Shown here: positions 1 through 11,321 of the stretch, piece after piece
Position numbering within the stretch: the first letter of the stretch is position 1
How the letters are laid out: the number at the start of each line of letters is the position of its first letter
Source of the DNA: Eudorina sp. 2006-703-Eu-15
Lineage: Eukaryota > Chlorophyta > Chlorophyceae > Chlamydomonadales > Volvocaceae
Length of the DNA stretch: 64,000 bases
Reading direction: 5' to 3'
NCBI GenBank assembly: GCA_003117195.1
Contig: BDSI01000005.1
Coordinates: 852,857-916,856 of the forward strand
Position numbers and translations under genes: made by a program
Notes under the pieces: generated by a model
The model's database searches: none
What the model was told of the DNA's origin: nothing
Seen by the model: only the letters and a program-made list of their open reading frames with translations

Positions 1-1562
1 ACGACCGCCAGGCCGATAAGGCCCCCCAGGGGCTCCGCAAAGGCGGCCAGGGAGGCCCACAGGATGGCCTTGCCGCGCATGCCGGTGCCAAAGTAGACGG
101 CGGAGGCGATCACCATCCCTGGCGTGGGGTGGGCGGAGGGGTGCGGGTGGCGGCGGGGGGGTTGGAGTCAGGGAATGTAAGGGCCGGGCAGTGGGCGCGG
201 GTAGGTGATGGGTTAGACGGGTTTGTGTCTAGAACTAGAAACAGGAGCAGAATCAGGCAGCGGCGGGGTCGCGATCCAGGGCCCCGGTGAAGGCGCGTGG
301 ACGTGCGTGGGTGGGGCGAGTATGGTTGGGAGGGGCTGCAGTGATGGCGAGGATGGAGTGGCAGAAGTTGACGGGGAGCTGGGCGTGGGGCGCGCGAAGC
401 AATGGTACGACAAGGTGCCGTACGTACCTTCCGGTATGTTGTGGATCGCGATCGCCACGGTGGTGGTGATACCTGCGCGGACGAGGGGGAGGGCATTTTA
501 CGCGTAGGGCATTTTACAGGGCGCGGGCGTGTACTTTGCGTGTATGTCACGCATCGACGCATGCTACCTTGATAACTGACGAACATGTACACAACCTCCA
601 CGAGTACAGGTCCGACGCCCTCTGCTATGCTCAGCAGTAGTGCTTATGCAACTTGAGGGCGCAGCAGGGGTAGTTGTTTGCCATAGAGGCATTTTCCGGT
701 CGAAGGTTATCCTCTTGCACGCAACACAATATTCCTGCCTGGCCGACCTGGGCCGACGAAGGAATATTCGCGCTTAATGGCCTGATTGCAACAATACAAA
801 ACATAATTATTTATATATGTGCATATATACATGATCACGTCGACCCAAACGCTCGAAATCGTCGCACGCACCGCTGCCAACGCTGTCCATGTAGCCCACG
901 AATGTGACGAGGCCTTCCGGCATGTTGTGCAGGGCCACCGCCATTGCTGCCAGGATGCCCATATGCACAAGTTTGCGAGAACGTATCTTCTTGATGTCGG
1001 AATCCTCATCGCTTGTGGTTCCCTGTGACTCAACCTTCCGCTGCAACGGCTGCGGCTGCACATGTCGCTGGCTGCCGGCCAGCGAGCCGCTCTCCACGTC
1101 TGTACAGCTGGCTGCTGGAGATAGATTGATCGCAACAGCAGATGAGGCCTCGGTTGGCTGCCGTTCCTTGTCATTGAGAGCCGGCGTCGGGGACAGCGCC
1201 GGCGGTGAGACGTGGGGATGGTGCAGGCCGCCTTGCGCCAAGCGGTCGGCTATTTTGTCCAGCACCCAAGATATCGGGAAGCCGCCAAAGAAGCAGATGG
1301 CGGCGAACGTGAAGGAGTCCGCGTCCGAAAATCCTGCTTCCGAGAAATGCCCTACTGCCTTCCCCGAAAAAATGTCCACAAGCGATATGTACAACATCAC
1401 ACCAGCTGCAAATGCCAATGAAGCGGCCAGAAAGAGGTCGTTCTTCACTCGCACCGCAATGATGACGAGGCCGCCCAAGACCGACGCTACGCCGGCTCCG
1501 ATGACACAAGCGAAGGCTGTTCCCAGTTTAGAACTGGAAACACCCCCACAGCCACGAGCCAT
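1..1562 (-). CDS. ZIP family divalent metal transporter, ZupT-like (3' end off window)
   Basis: Membrane transporter expected to move Zn2+ or similar divalent metals into the cytoplasm. Exons read on the minus strand are 1562-872, 472-428 and 118-1, joined in phase at GTGCGT and GTACGT donors. The first exon carries hydrophobic segments typical of ZIP N-termini (AAGVMLYISLVDIF), then a hydrophilic loop of about 100 residues rich in Ser, Pro and Gln. It then gives the first metal-site helix with HNMPEG. The second exon gives the second site, HNIPEG. The third gives the AEPLGG helix and runs off the left edge. The paired HNxPEG motifs followed by a short glycine-rich helix match the ZupT subfamily better than plant IRT/ZRT proteins. 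The ATG at 1562 starts within the first predicted helix, so a small upstream exon is possible. Family sure; metal specificity unknown. Confidence 0.88.
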
Positions 1563-2213
1563 AGGAAAATATTTAATGTGAACAGCAACACCAACAGTTG
1601 TTAGACCGCATACCGCGGGACAGCTGCCACCCTGCGGTTGAGTTGGTTGAGATGGTTTCGTCTGAAGCGGAAGTAAAGTGGATAATGATCCAGATTGAGC
1701 TACCTTACACGAATTTGATTATATCGATGAACGAAGGACTCAATCGATTAAAATCCATACGCTCTGCATTGCCAGCGTCGGCTGCCACGCGCCCTCCACA
1801 CGACGTCCGACATACCTGAATGGAGCAAGTTAATGTTGTTCTCCAATAAGGGCTACAATCTCTAGTTGTCTAACATAATTTTAGCGCATCGTCGGGCAGC
1901 ACATGACTTGGCTTTACTCATTGAGCCAAGTACTGTTTGTACCCCCCTTGTACCCCTTTGTCATGTTGCTCAAATGTTCCACTTAGACTGTACATATAAG
2001 TTTTTGTTGGCTATTTTTATCATAACAATTTGTCTACATTACAGTCATGCCGTTGCCGCGCCCGTGCGTTAAAATGCTCGCTTGTCGGAAGCCTGTCTGT
2101 CGGCACGAAAGGATGTTTGTCTTGCACCGGCGCCAGGTTGTGAGAATAGTTAATTCATGTAATATACATCTATCGATATTGTTCTGTCATGCAACAAATA
2201 CTTGAGGAGGTGA
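1563..2213. other. 5' flank of the ZIP gene, no gene seen
   Basis: AT-richer than the surrounding genes and with only short open frames that lack recognisable protein features. It separates the ZIP gene start from the left end of the decayed transposon and presumably holds the ZIP promoter. Confidence 0.5.
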
Positions 2214-2241
2214 TACCGTAGTGCCTTTAATTTTTGGTGAC
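2214..2241 (+). repeat. Left terminal inverted repeat
   Basis: Perfect 28-bp match in inverted orientation to 3739-3766. Confidence 0.9.
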
Positions 2242-2741
2242 ACGCAATTGGGATACTGTCCCCAATGTTGTGTCAGGCGTAATAACCCTGGACTTTTTTG
2301 AGGGAGTCGTCCCCAATTGTACGGACCACGGCAAATTTTCGCGCTAAGCCAGGTTGAAACAGCAAAATTCGGTCTGTATCTCATTTGTATTGTGACGCTG
2401 CCATGAAATGAGAAGCAATGAATCCATCGGGCGGGGTGCAAAAGCGTCCAAAGCTGAACAAATTGAAGCAGTCAAATTTGTTGCAGTTCGTGCCAAAGTT
2501 GCCTGCCGGTGCCCCCAAAGAGCAGCGCTTAGGATTCGTTCCTACTAGGTTGGCTGCAGAGGTCATAGAGCAGCAGCAGCAACATGCGGAGACGGAGCAT
2601 GCAGCGGCAGTCGAGCGCGCCAACGCTGCTGCAGACGGGGGGGTCGGAGGGAGGGGGGGAGGGAGGAGAAGGAGAAAGAGAGGAGAAGGAGAAAGAGAGG
2701 GGGGGAAAGGGGAGGGGGAAAAAGGGAGGGGGAAAGAAAGG

Positions 2742-2853
2742 GAAGAAGAAGGAAGAGAGAGGTTTATGTAAAAATGTTCGCACTTGGGGGGTCCGGGGGG
2801 CGAAGCCCCCCGAGAAAAATTTTTGGGGTTTCGCTCTGTCACTAAAATTGGGG
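2742..2853 (+). repeat. Direct repeat copy 1 of a GC-hairpin block
   Basis: About 110 bp that recurs at 3032-3142 with few differences. It contains GGGGGG-CGAA-GCCCCCC, able to form a very stable small hairpin, then a T-rich stretch and TTTCGCTCTGTCACTAAAA. Lies inside the decayed transposon. Confidence 0.8.
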
Positions 2854-2929
2854 AGGGTGTCTCACGCCTTCATGCGGTAGGGGCCATGGGGAGGACCGGG
2901 TGAAGGGGAGGGGGGAAAGAGGGGGAGAA

Positions 2930-3037
2930 AGGGGGGAAGAGGGGGAGAAGGGGGGAAGAGGGGGAGAAGGGGGGAAGAGGGGGAGAAGGGGGGGAAGAGG
3001 GGGAGAAGGGGGGAAGAGGGGGAGAAGGGGAGAAGAA
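2930..3037 (+). repeat. Purine minisatellite, 19-bp unit
   Basis: About six head-to-tail copies of a G/A-only unit close to GAAGAGGGGGAGAAGGGGG, lying between the two direct-repeat blocks. The strand is almost pure purine, giving spurious Pro/Ser-rich frames on the other strand. Confidence 0.85.
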
Positions 3038-3142
3038 GAAGGAAGAGAGAGGTTTATGTAAATATGTTGGCAATGGGGGGGTCCGGGGGGCGCAGCCCCC
3101 CGGGAAAAATTTTTGGGGTTTCGCTCTGTCACTAAAATTGGG
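3032..3142 (+). repeat. Direct repeat copy 2 of the GC-hairpin block
   Basis: Second copy of the block at 2742-2853, with GGGGGG-CGCA-GCCCCCC as the hairpin core. The two copies bracket the minisatellite, as expected if the array grew by slippage or unequal exchange between them. Confidence 0.8.
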
Positions 3143-3191
3143 ATGTATCCGATCCCGTGTCATCCCCACTTCCCCTCATGGTCGTCCGCAG

Positions 3192-3347
3192 GACTTCCTG
3201 AAGGCCAAGTTGCCTGGCGTCGTGCTCAAGTACGTGCCGGCGAACTGCACATCCAAGCTGCAGCCCTGCGGGTCAGATGCGGAGGAGGAGGACGAGGAGG
3301 AGGAGACAGCAGCGCAGCAGGCGCCGCGCGGCCGTGGGCGTGGCCGT

Positions 3348-3380
<33 letters not shown>

Positions 3381-3443
3381 GGTCGCCAGCCAGAACGGAA
3401 CAGATCGTGTACGGAACAGATGAGGACGTGCTGGAACAGATGA
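3192..3443 (+). pseudogene. C-terminal remnant of a DDE_1/pogo-like transposase
   Basis: Opens after a plausible 3' splice site (CCGCAG before 3192) with DFLKAKLPGV followed by KYVPANCTSKLQPC. This resembles the tract that follows the last part of the catalytic domain in DDE_1 transposases, where a D usually comes next; here a Gly follows. The frame then runs into an acidic tract and a (GGGCGC)n simple repeat at 3338-3382 coding for Arg-Gly repeats. No catalytic acidic triad is present, so this is a fossil. Confidence 0.55.
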
Positions 3444-3738
3444 GGACGCGCTGGGTGCGTGCTAACACTAATCATTAGTCACTTTACGGCGGCGAATTAG
3501 TTCTACCCGATGGTAGTATCGGTGCTGGTAACTTGCTCTGCTTAAGTGTGGGTTTCGGGCCTCGGACGGCACGTGTGTCATGCGGCAATGGGATTCCGAA
3601 ACAGACAGTACGACGGGCAAGCCGTGCGGGCTTCACCAAAATTGGTAACCAACTTGCAATTTGATCCTGGATTCGTCACCAAATGCTTGGAACAGTGCAA
3701 AATTTCAAGCGTTCTTTCCGGGGCCTCCCAATTCAAGA

Positions 3739-3766
3739 GTCACCAAAAATTAAAGGCACTACGGTA
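3739..3766 (-). repeat. Right terminal inverted repeat
   Basis: Perfect 28-bp inverted match to 2214-2241; ends in CACTACGGTA. Confidence 0.9.
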
Positions 3767-6078
3767 ATCAAGTGCGTGGCAAAGCATTCCTTCGGGGAGA
3801 TGCTTGCAAATGCAAACACCCCGGCCTTAAGTATTCTTTTGATGACAGAATTTATTTCAGCATGGATGCTGTAAGGACTGGATACTGTAAAGACGGCCTG
3901 GTGTAAGGTGGGTTCGCAAGGATGTGATTCGTGGGCAGCAAGGCAGGAGTGCGTGCCGTGCATGGCCATAGCTGCGCCCGGCATATACCCGCGTGCACTC
4001 GCTCAGCCGCTAAGTACGATAAATAGGTTCGCTGCGGGTGAATGGTGAGCCGGCGTCAGTGCTGCGTCGGTTCTCGGTTGGCGCTCATCCGCATGTAGCG
4101 AGCAGGCCAAGCAGGCTCTCGGGGCGGGGCTTGTTTGTCGTCTTGTTTGCCAGTCTTTGTCGTCGTCTTGTTTGCCAGTCTTTGTCGTCGTCGTGTTTGC
4201 CAGTCGGTGCACGTCCGCTGTCCGGGCCACTCGGACACACGAGTGAGTGCAGGCGATGAGCGTGACGCTGATCCTGTCAGACCCGCCTGCGAGCGAAAAC
4301 TCCCTAGTCTGCGTTGCCCGACAACGAAACGACATGCGAGCCTAGGAAAGCTTGCTTGTGTGCACAAGGGCGTTCACGTACTGATTAGCCGATTACGCCG
4401 ATGACTCGAAACCACAAGTTGTGCGCAAAGAAACATGGCAGGACGTTAGCTGAGCCACATTGATCCACCGTTGATCCCTTTGGGGTCCACCGTAACGTTC
4501 ATTCATTCATTACTGACGATGGAGACAGGAGCAACTTAAATAGTTAGTGAACGTCACAGCAATCCCGAAGAGGAATAATCGGTGGCTGTCTGGGAAGGTC
4601 TCAGCGAGACCCCGCCCAACAAGGCAACGAGGCTCGTGCGTTGTGCCCAACCACACTGTTGCGAAATCCCAGGAGGGCTGCGACGCTGCTCCGAAGCAGC
4701 CACCCAAGCATCGGTGGCACGGAGCCAGCGGAAGTCGGGTGTCGACAATCTCGCTCTGAACGGCGCGGCAACGTAGCATGTGCCGTACATGTGCTGAGGA
4801 AACACGGTTAATGCAGTGCAGGGGACTTCCATCGACCTTCCGGCATTGCTCCGCAACCTTGTTGCCGTACATCTGCTGTATACGAGCATGTTTGTCGTAC
4901 TGTCGACTAGCCGAGTGGCCCTCCTGCATGACAGTGCGCTTGGGACCCAGCTAGCTGCCACCATTTTGGATCATACAGCCATACCAAGCGCCTGGCAGCC
5001 ACCTGCACAGCAGCTCAGGTGGGGCGGGCGGTGTAGTCGCCGGCGGACAGTCGCCAGGCCTGACAGTCCAACCTCCATTAGGTGGCATCAGCTGGAGGCG
5101 GTTGGGGCATCCGTGAGCATCCTGCGCCGCGTGTACTACGGGTACTATCCAGGGCATCACGCTAGACGAAGGATGCCGACGTCTCGAGCGTGCTGTGTAT
5201 GTAGCCCTGCGTTGCAGCACAGGACGACGGTGCCCGCACCATAGTTGCAGTGGACACAGTGATCTCAGCTCGCAGGCCTATCACAGGGAAGATGGAGGCT
5301 TGTGAGTGACGCGCACGAGTACGGGAGCGGATCCCTGCACCGGGACGGAACCAGCAAGCCAGTACTGCACAGTAGCCTTCATCCAGTTCCGTACTTCACG
5401 TCGACTGCATGGTGGTTAATGGTGCATGGGTGCCAGGGGAGGTGCGCAACCAGCAGCCCACAGGTTGCCGACTTGTGCCCTTGCCCTGCGGTCGTGTCGA
5501 GGCGATGACGCAAACCCTTACAATCTGTAAAATTGGATTTCCAGTATTGTATGGGCATATAATTGCGTACGATCGCGATGTGACGGCGACAACAACCTTG
5601 TGAATGGTTGCCACTGGATTTAGCCGTACGTGCGTACAACATCCACACGTTGAAACTGATCTACAGTCGCAAAGGTAGAGGAAATTTGGTTCCGGCTGAT
5701 AGATTTTAGGGTTGCCCTTTTTGGAATTTTCTTGCGGAATGGCGCTGGCGACCCAGAAGGCGAGTAGTGGTTGCATAAGCAGTGATACCGATACCTTTGA
5801 TCTAATGGAAAACAACTGACATACCAGTTTGTTTAACTGTCGTAAAATCGATTACGCGACGATCTTTTCGTTTGCTCGCAGGCGTTCGGCTCAACGAGGC
5901 CTCATGCCAGTGAGTCCACAATAATCTTTTGTTCACTGAACCAAACATGTGATGGAATTATACACATATACGTCTTTGTCGTTGTTCATTGGCTTGGACT
6001 TGCCGTTCGGCTTGCACGTTCGAGCGTCGCCTTTTCACGTCGGCGCAGACCTTGAGCGAACGTTTAATCATAATCCAG
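3767..6078. other. Intergenic stretch, no gene recognised
   Basis: Many overlapping short frames but none with conserved blocks, sensible splice pairs or a recognisable product. A three-copy tandem repeat lies at 4133-4206. The right end, from about 5870, includes candidate splice signals (CGCAG before 5881, GTGAGT at 5909, TTGCAG before 6107), so an upstream exon of the FKBP gene may hide here. Confidence 0.5.
4133..4206 (+). repeat. Three-copy tandem repeat, about 25-bp unit
   Basis: Unit close to GTCGTCTTGTTTGCCAGTCT is repeated three times with the last copy diverged. Non-coding context. Confidence 0.75.
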
Positions 6079-8541
6079 ATGTTAATATCAGCGCCACCCC
6101 TTGCAGGTGGCCGGTCGCGCGTGCGCGCGAACGCAGTCCGGGTGAGCTGCAGCGCCCGGCAGGAGCCCAGCGTTGATGCCCCGCGGAGGAGCTTCTTGCA
6201 GCAGTCGGCGGCCTTCGCGGCAGCAGCGGCGATCCTAGTGGGGTGAGCATCGGTGATGATCTGACCCCCCATCCCCGACCGGGCGGCTCCGCAAGCCTGA
6301 GATGCGTCCATGGGACCATCCCCGACCGGGCGGCTCCGCAAGCCTGAGATGCGTCCATGGGACCATCCCCGACCGGGCGGCTCCGCAAGCCTGAGATGCG
6401 TCCACGGGACCAACCACGCTACGCGTTGCAGAAAGCCCTTGCAACGCACTGACACACTTCTCCTGACGCACAAATTCTCATGCACGGGTGGGATGCACAT
6501 AGCACTGCGCAAAGATTTCATCCTGTGGTTCCCTAGCCTGAACCCGGAGCCGAACCCTTCACCCTTCCTCCCTAGGGCGGCGCCCGGGTCCTGCCATCGG
6601 GCGGGGGCCGCTCAGTCACCCCTCCGTCGTAGTGCTCAAATCATCATCCCTCTTCGGCCGGATGCCCCCGCTCTCGTTCGAGGCTTGCCCCGGCCCCTAG
6701 TGGCGCTGCCTGCCAACTGGTCATCGACGCCCCCGCACGAACCGGCCATCGCCCCCGACGCCCTGAGTCCTGACCCTGTTACGGTGCACGGACAGCCCAG
6801 TACCCGGCGGCTCCCCGTGTGCATGTACGTTTCTTCCCACGGCACGCACACTCACCTGTATCGCCTGTTACGGTGGACTTCGCTTCTCGCGGCTCAGTTT
6901 CTTTTTACACACCCGCTCACTTGCTGTTTGGGGGTCCGGGGTCACATGTGTGTGTGTCGCGGTGTGCAGGTCGCCCGCCGCGGCGTTGGCGACGTCGCTG
7001 CCGCCCCAGGACATCAAGGTGCTCTGCGACGCGGAGTGCTCTGCTGGGCTGGAGGGCGTGGAGGCGGTGACCCTGCCGTCGGGGCTCAAGTACAAGGACA
7101 TCATAGCGGGGAGCGGCCCCAGCCCGCCGGTGGGCTTCCAGGTAAGATGACCGCATTTAGGAGATGATGACGCCGTCCCTGGGGGCTGTTTTATATTGGG
7201 TATGGTCACACGATTTCCGTGTGGCGCCGGCGGTAGGCTGCCAGGGAGAGCGATAAGGATGAAAGTGGGGCCGGTTGTTTGTAGGAGAGGGTACTGATTG
7301 ACACGCAGCGGTTGCCCTCCTTCCCAGACTGTGTTCTGTAGGCCCGCACAGCACGCATGGCATGTTATGCCCGCCCGTCGAGCTGGTCCCCCCGGGTGCC
7401 TATCCCCGCTTACCCGGGGGATGCACGTACACGTGCGGGAAGTTTTGAGGTGCGGTCAGCGCTGCGGTTGTGTACCGGAGATGCTGAATGCCGTACATGG
7501 CCGCCGTGTCCCCCACACCCGAACCCCGCAGGTGGTTGCCAACTACGTGGCGATGACGCCCAACCTGCGCGTGTTCGACAGCAGCCTGGAGAAGGGCAAG
7601 CCGTACGACATCCGGTTAGTCGTACCGCAATACCTCGTTCGGGATGCGCATTACAAAGTTGTGGACCGCGCCGGCGGCAACGGTTAGTAGGGACTAACGG
7701 TGCGGCATCCAAATCGAGTACCGATGATGTGCGAGACAACGGCTGAGGATCTGTAGTACCTCCTGGCTGAGGATCTTCCCTACCAATTCACGTCCCGTCC
7801 TGACGTTACCGCCCGTACGCCGCACAGGGTGGGCGCTGGCCAGGTCATCAAGGGCCTGGATGAGGGGCTGCTGGGCATGAAGCCGGGCGGCCTGAGGCGG
7901 CTGTACATTCCGGGCGACATGGCGTTCCCGAAGGGCCTCAAGGCGGCCCCGGGGCGGTGAGTGTACGGCATGTACCGGCCCGTGTCATGGCGCGAGCCAC
8001 CCGGCACCGAACTCCAAACCCCAACCTCGATTCGATTAAAGGCGTTGCGTAGGGCTGTCTGCCCTTGTGCGGGTCAGTTGCGGCCATGACGTGTGTGTAC
8101 GGACGCTCGGGATGCGGTTTCGATTACGATATGTACGGTGCGGCCTGCGACAGCTGCAGGGCAGTGTCCTGACGGGGAGCCTAGGGGAGTATATTGCAAG
8201 GGTGTGCCCGCTTGCCCGGGGGAGGCCGTCCCATCTCGCCCCTGGGTTCGGGGGAACCGAGTTGCTTTCCAGTACGTGTTGCATGCGGTACATCAACGAA
8301 TGCGGGCGTCGCGCACCTGCCAGCCACCTCTTGCGCGATGCGCCTGCGTGCTGCGTCTTCGTCAAATAATTGCCACCGCGCAGCGTCCAACCAGTCGAAA
8401 ACTCGGGTTTTTACAGCCGCGCTCGTGCCCCGGCGAATGTGTGAATATGTCCCGCCCCACAGGCCTGCCGTACCTCCGGGCAGCCCTGTCGTCTTCGATG
8501 TGCAGCTGCTGTACATTCCCGGCCTGGAGGCTGACGAGTGA
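6079..8541 (+). CDS. FKBP16-3: FKBP-type peptidyl-prolyl isomerase, thylakoid-lumen FKBP16-3-like
   Basis: Likely a lumenal immunophilin. Exons 6079-6242, 6970-7141, 7532-7614, 7828-7956 and 8463-8541 join in phase and give 208 residues. The N-terminus is a basic plastid transit region followed by RRSFLQQSAAF and an alanine-rich stretch ending near SPAAALA, a twin-arginine thylakoid signal. The isomerase domain covers exons 2-5: LPSGLKYKDI, NYVAMTPN, then VGAGQVIKGLDEGLLGMKPG, and a C-terminus VPPGSPVVFDVQLLYIPGLE. That ending and the twin-arginine signal fit plant FKBP16-3. FKBP16 proteins often lack full catalytic residues, so activity is unproven. The start is the first in-frame ATG; TTGCAG before 6107 could instead be a splice acceptor for an upstream exon. 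A 47-bp triplication lies in intron 1. Confidence 0.87.
6269..6409 (+). repeat. Three tandem copies of a 47-bp unit in FKBP intron 1
   Basis: Nearly perfect triplication beginning CCATCCCCGACCGGGCGGCT, just after the 5' splice site at 6243. Only one or two bases differ between copies, so the expansion is recent. Confidence 0.9.
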
Positions 8542-8977
8542 AGAGGGTTGCGAGGAGGAGGAGCAGCACGAGGAGGCGGAGAACACGTCGGGGAAGGAGA
8601 TGAGCACCTCGGGCTGGGCTCAGGGCACGGCGTTCTAACCGGCTGCTGTGGATAAGTTCGCGACACCCTGTATTAAGATACAATAGAATGTGTACGGACG
8701 GCTCCACAAGGACATGCACGCATGTTGGCTTGCGTCCGTCTGGCTGGTGATGATAGCAGCGCTTGGGCACATCTGTGAGGGGTTACGGGAACGGGTTGGG
8801 TGCCCCTTGTGAAGTGCCCTGCACAGGTGCATGAGGTTCAGTGCGATGCAGCCGGTACGTCACGAGTACGAGGTTCCTGAGGTGACTGAAGGCAGGGGCT
8901 GATCGTCTGACGATGGCGCCCCCTTTTGTAAGAAATCGTGTGCCAACATGTACGATCGCATCCTTCACCTGTTGAGG

Positions 8978-8982
8978 TGTAA
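8978..8982 (+). promoter_or_regulatory. Candidate poly(A) signal TGTAA for the FKBP gene
   Basis: TGTAA 437 nt beyond the stop; the chlorophyte signal is TGTAA rather than AATAAA. A second TGTAA lies at 9148. Confidence 0.4.
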
Positions 8983-8995
8983 TTTAGAACGAGAT

Positions 8996-9081
8996 CGTAT
9001 GAACACAGAGTTGTGATAGGAATCGAGCTTAGCCTAAGCCCGATTCCTGTCACAACTTATTGTATCGCTATGTTCATACGT
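8996..9081. repeat. Long imperfect inverted repeat (foldback)
   Basis: Left arm CGTATGAACA...GGAATCGAGCTTAG pairs with CTAAGCCCGATTCC...TGTTCATACG with almost no loop, giving arms of roughly 37 and 47 nt with one internal bulge. It lies next to the candidate FKBP poly(A) signal; could be a miniature foldback element. Confidence 0.75.
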
Positions 9082-11321
9082 TTCTGAAGTCATACATAGT
9101 ACAGCGTTTTTAGAGGCTGGCTAAGTCCTGAATGTTACAGCAGGCCATGTAATGTATGTAGAGCGAGTTCGAATGCTTCAGGAGCCGTACAGCTTGCCAA
9201 CAATCACGCATGCGCCACGACAGGCGGGCAGGATGTTTTATCCTATATTCACATAACGGCAACATCTCAGACAAGACCTACCATTCAGAAGAGGACAGAC
9301 CCTCGCAGTACAGGTTCCAGAATCAAACCACCAAACATAAGGTTAGAACGTACAATAGCGTCCACACCTAAAAACATTACGTCTTCGTTTTCGAATCTGC
9401 GCGGCTGCCTGCCAGGCCCAACCACGAAACGGGGACGGTACCATATGAACATGACAAACACATCTGATTACCAGACAAAAACACATCATCATCACCATCC
9501 CTGCCACCACGAGAACCGGACAGCGCTCGCAAGCGAAGAGGCCTTTGCCACTGCACAATGACTTCAGTGGCCGCTTCCTGTGGTGTACAGATGGCAACAA
9601 AAATGCATAACGCCGGAGGGTGCCGAAGCGGAGACGACCGGCCGCGAGCCGTTCCCAGCTCCGACCAGATCCTCAAAGCGGACCAGACGAAACCCCGTTT
9701 GGGATCAGCCCTTGAAGACACGCCGACGGCGATGCACTGCCACGCCATTGCGGGATGAGAAACCCAAAACAACACCATCCATCAGAAGCTTATAGACATT
9801 TTCACTGGGAGACACACGCACAGACACACACCCACACACACTTGGTCATGCCAGTCGCGGGACCGAGAGCGACGCCAGGAGGTGGTACAGATGCATGTGC
9901 TTCCGTCGTCGCCGCGGCCACCCAGCACTGACGCCGCAACGAAGGGCGACGGTCGCGCTGCGCGCTGCGGATATCTGCTTGAAGCTATGCGTAAATCGCA
10001 ACTCGTGCCGCGAAAGCTGAACGCGATGGACCCGCCACCCCAAGAATTGCCGATCTGAACCACTACCTAAAGTGCGTGATACAAAAAGATACACAGCGCC
10101 ACCCTTGCACTCTCGTTACCATCTCTCCACACTCACTAACCCTCAGTAAGAACACCACTCTGGAGTTCTTGCAGCTCAGCGAACATGCGGGCGTTAAGAG
10201 GCAACCACACAACTTGGCGCGGCCCACCCGCGCACACGCTGGCATGAACACTCTCTGCGCGCAGCTGAACCCGGGTTGGCCCTAAGTGTCGGAACGTCGG
10301 AAGCTCCACAATCTTCGTCATCAATCAAAAAGAGAGCAGCACTTCCCGCAGCTGGCTGCCGGCTACCAGTTGACCAATTGAATAAGCCCACTCAACACCT
10401 CCCTGGTAAGTGTCCCTCCAGCCTTCCCGCCATAGCACGTCGCCCACACCAGGTTTCTGCCCTTCAGCGGAAGCAAAAGCATCTCCCCAGAGCTCCAGCC
10501 TGGAGTATTCTCCCTCAAATGGTTTGCTGTCCCTTACCAGGTAAGGTAAGGACGCTTTCTCCCGTCGCCCCTCGATATACCACCGCTGGTGCGTTGTCTC
10601 TGCACCACCTTAGTACCCGAAGACTGTTGCCGCACCTACCATCTCAACGTCGCACAGTGAATCAAGAAATCGCGCTCTCTCGTGGCTCTCATCACGACCT
10701 CCCCTGACGTTTCGTTCCGGACCGGACCTTACTGCCCCCGGGCCGCTCAAGCTGAGCATCAGGAATCAAGGCATCTGATCATAAGCAACACACACGCTGC
10801 ACAACATGCGGCAAAGTGACACTACCCACGCCAAAGTGAGTGACCCACATGGCGCTTGCAGAGCTGTGCAATCACATACCGCACGGCCAGAAGCAGCGGG
10901 GCCGCCCACACACAAGCCGTCCATGAAGCACCCAACCGACTGTGACCCACATGAACCAACACCCCGTCGTCACGTGTACGACACTGCAATCGCTTGGGAG
11001 ACCGATGACGCCACGTCCCGCATGCACCTCTCTTTAAGCCAGCCCACAGCTGCGGGCACTGCTGGCAACTGCGGCCAACCATGAATCCTGGCAAGTGGTA
11101 CACAAGGGCCCGTCCAGACCAGGACGTCTTCCATGTCACTCGCAACGATGTATACATTCCCTCACAGCAAACTCTCACGTAGTCAGACCGTTCCCTCCGC
11201 TAGTGGGGCAGGCGCGTTACCCCTCATACACAGCTCATCCAACCTCAGTGGGAAGACACCGGTTTCCAGCCAGTAGGCAGATGGTGAAGCACGTAGGCAG
11301 ATGGCTGAGCATATACAATCA

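Larger units (their letters stand above)
2214..3766 (+). mobile_element. Decayed DNA transposon with perfect 28-bp terminal inverted repeats
   Basis: Bases 2214-2241 are the exact reverse complement of 3739-3766 (outer end TACCGTAGTGCC). An extra AATTGGGA lies just inside both ends. The outermost TA may be a duplicated TA target, as in Tc1/mariner and pogo elements. Inside are a short N-terminal-like ORF (ATG at 2418, about 75 plausible residues) and a 3' fragment (3192 onward) with the KYVPANCTSKLQP block typical of the end of DDE_1/pogo-type transposases. The middle, where the catalytic core should be, is replaced by a purine minisatellite and a duplicated GC-rich block, so the copy cannot encode an active transposase. 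Superfamily is inferred from the single block plus the TA ends. Confidence 0.8.

Noticed and set aside
2529..3169. Proline/serine-rich minus-strand proteins near 2.5-3.2 kb
   Set aside because: They are translations of the G/A minisatellite and duplicated block, not genes.
4510..5244. Frames of about 140 residues in the 4.5-5.2 kb gap
   Set aside because: No conserved blocks or convincing exon chain.
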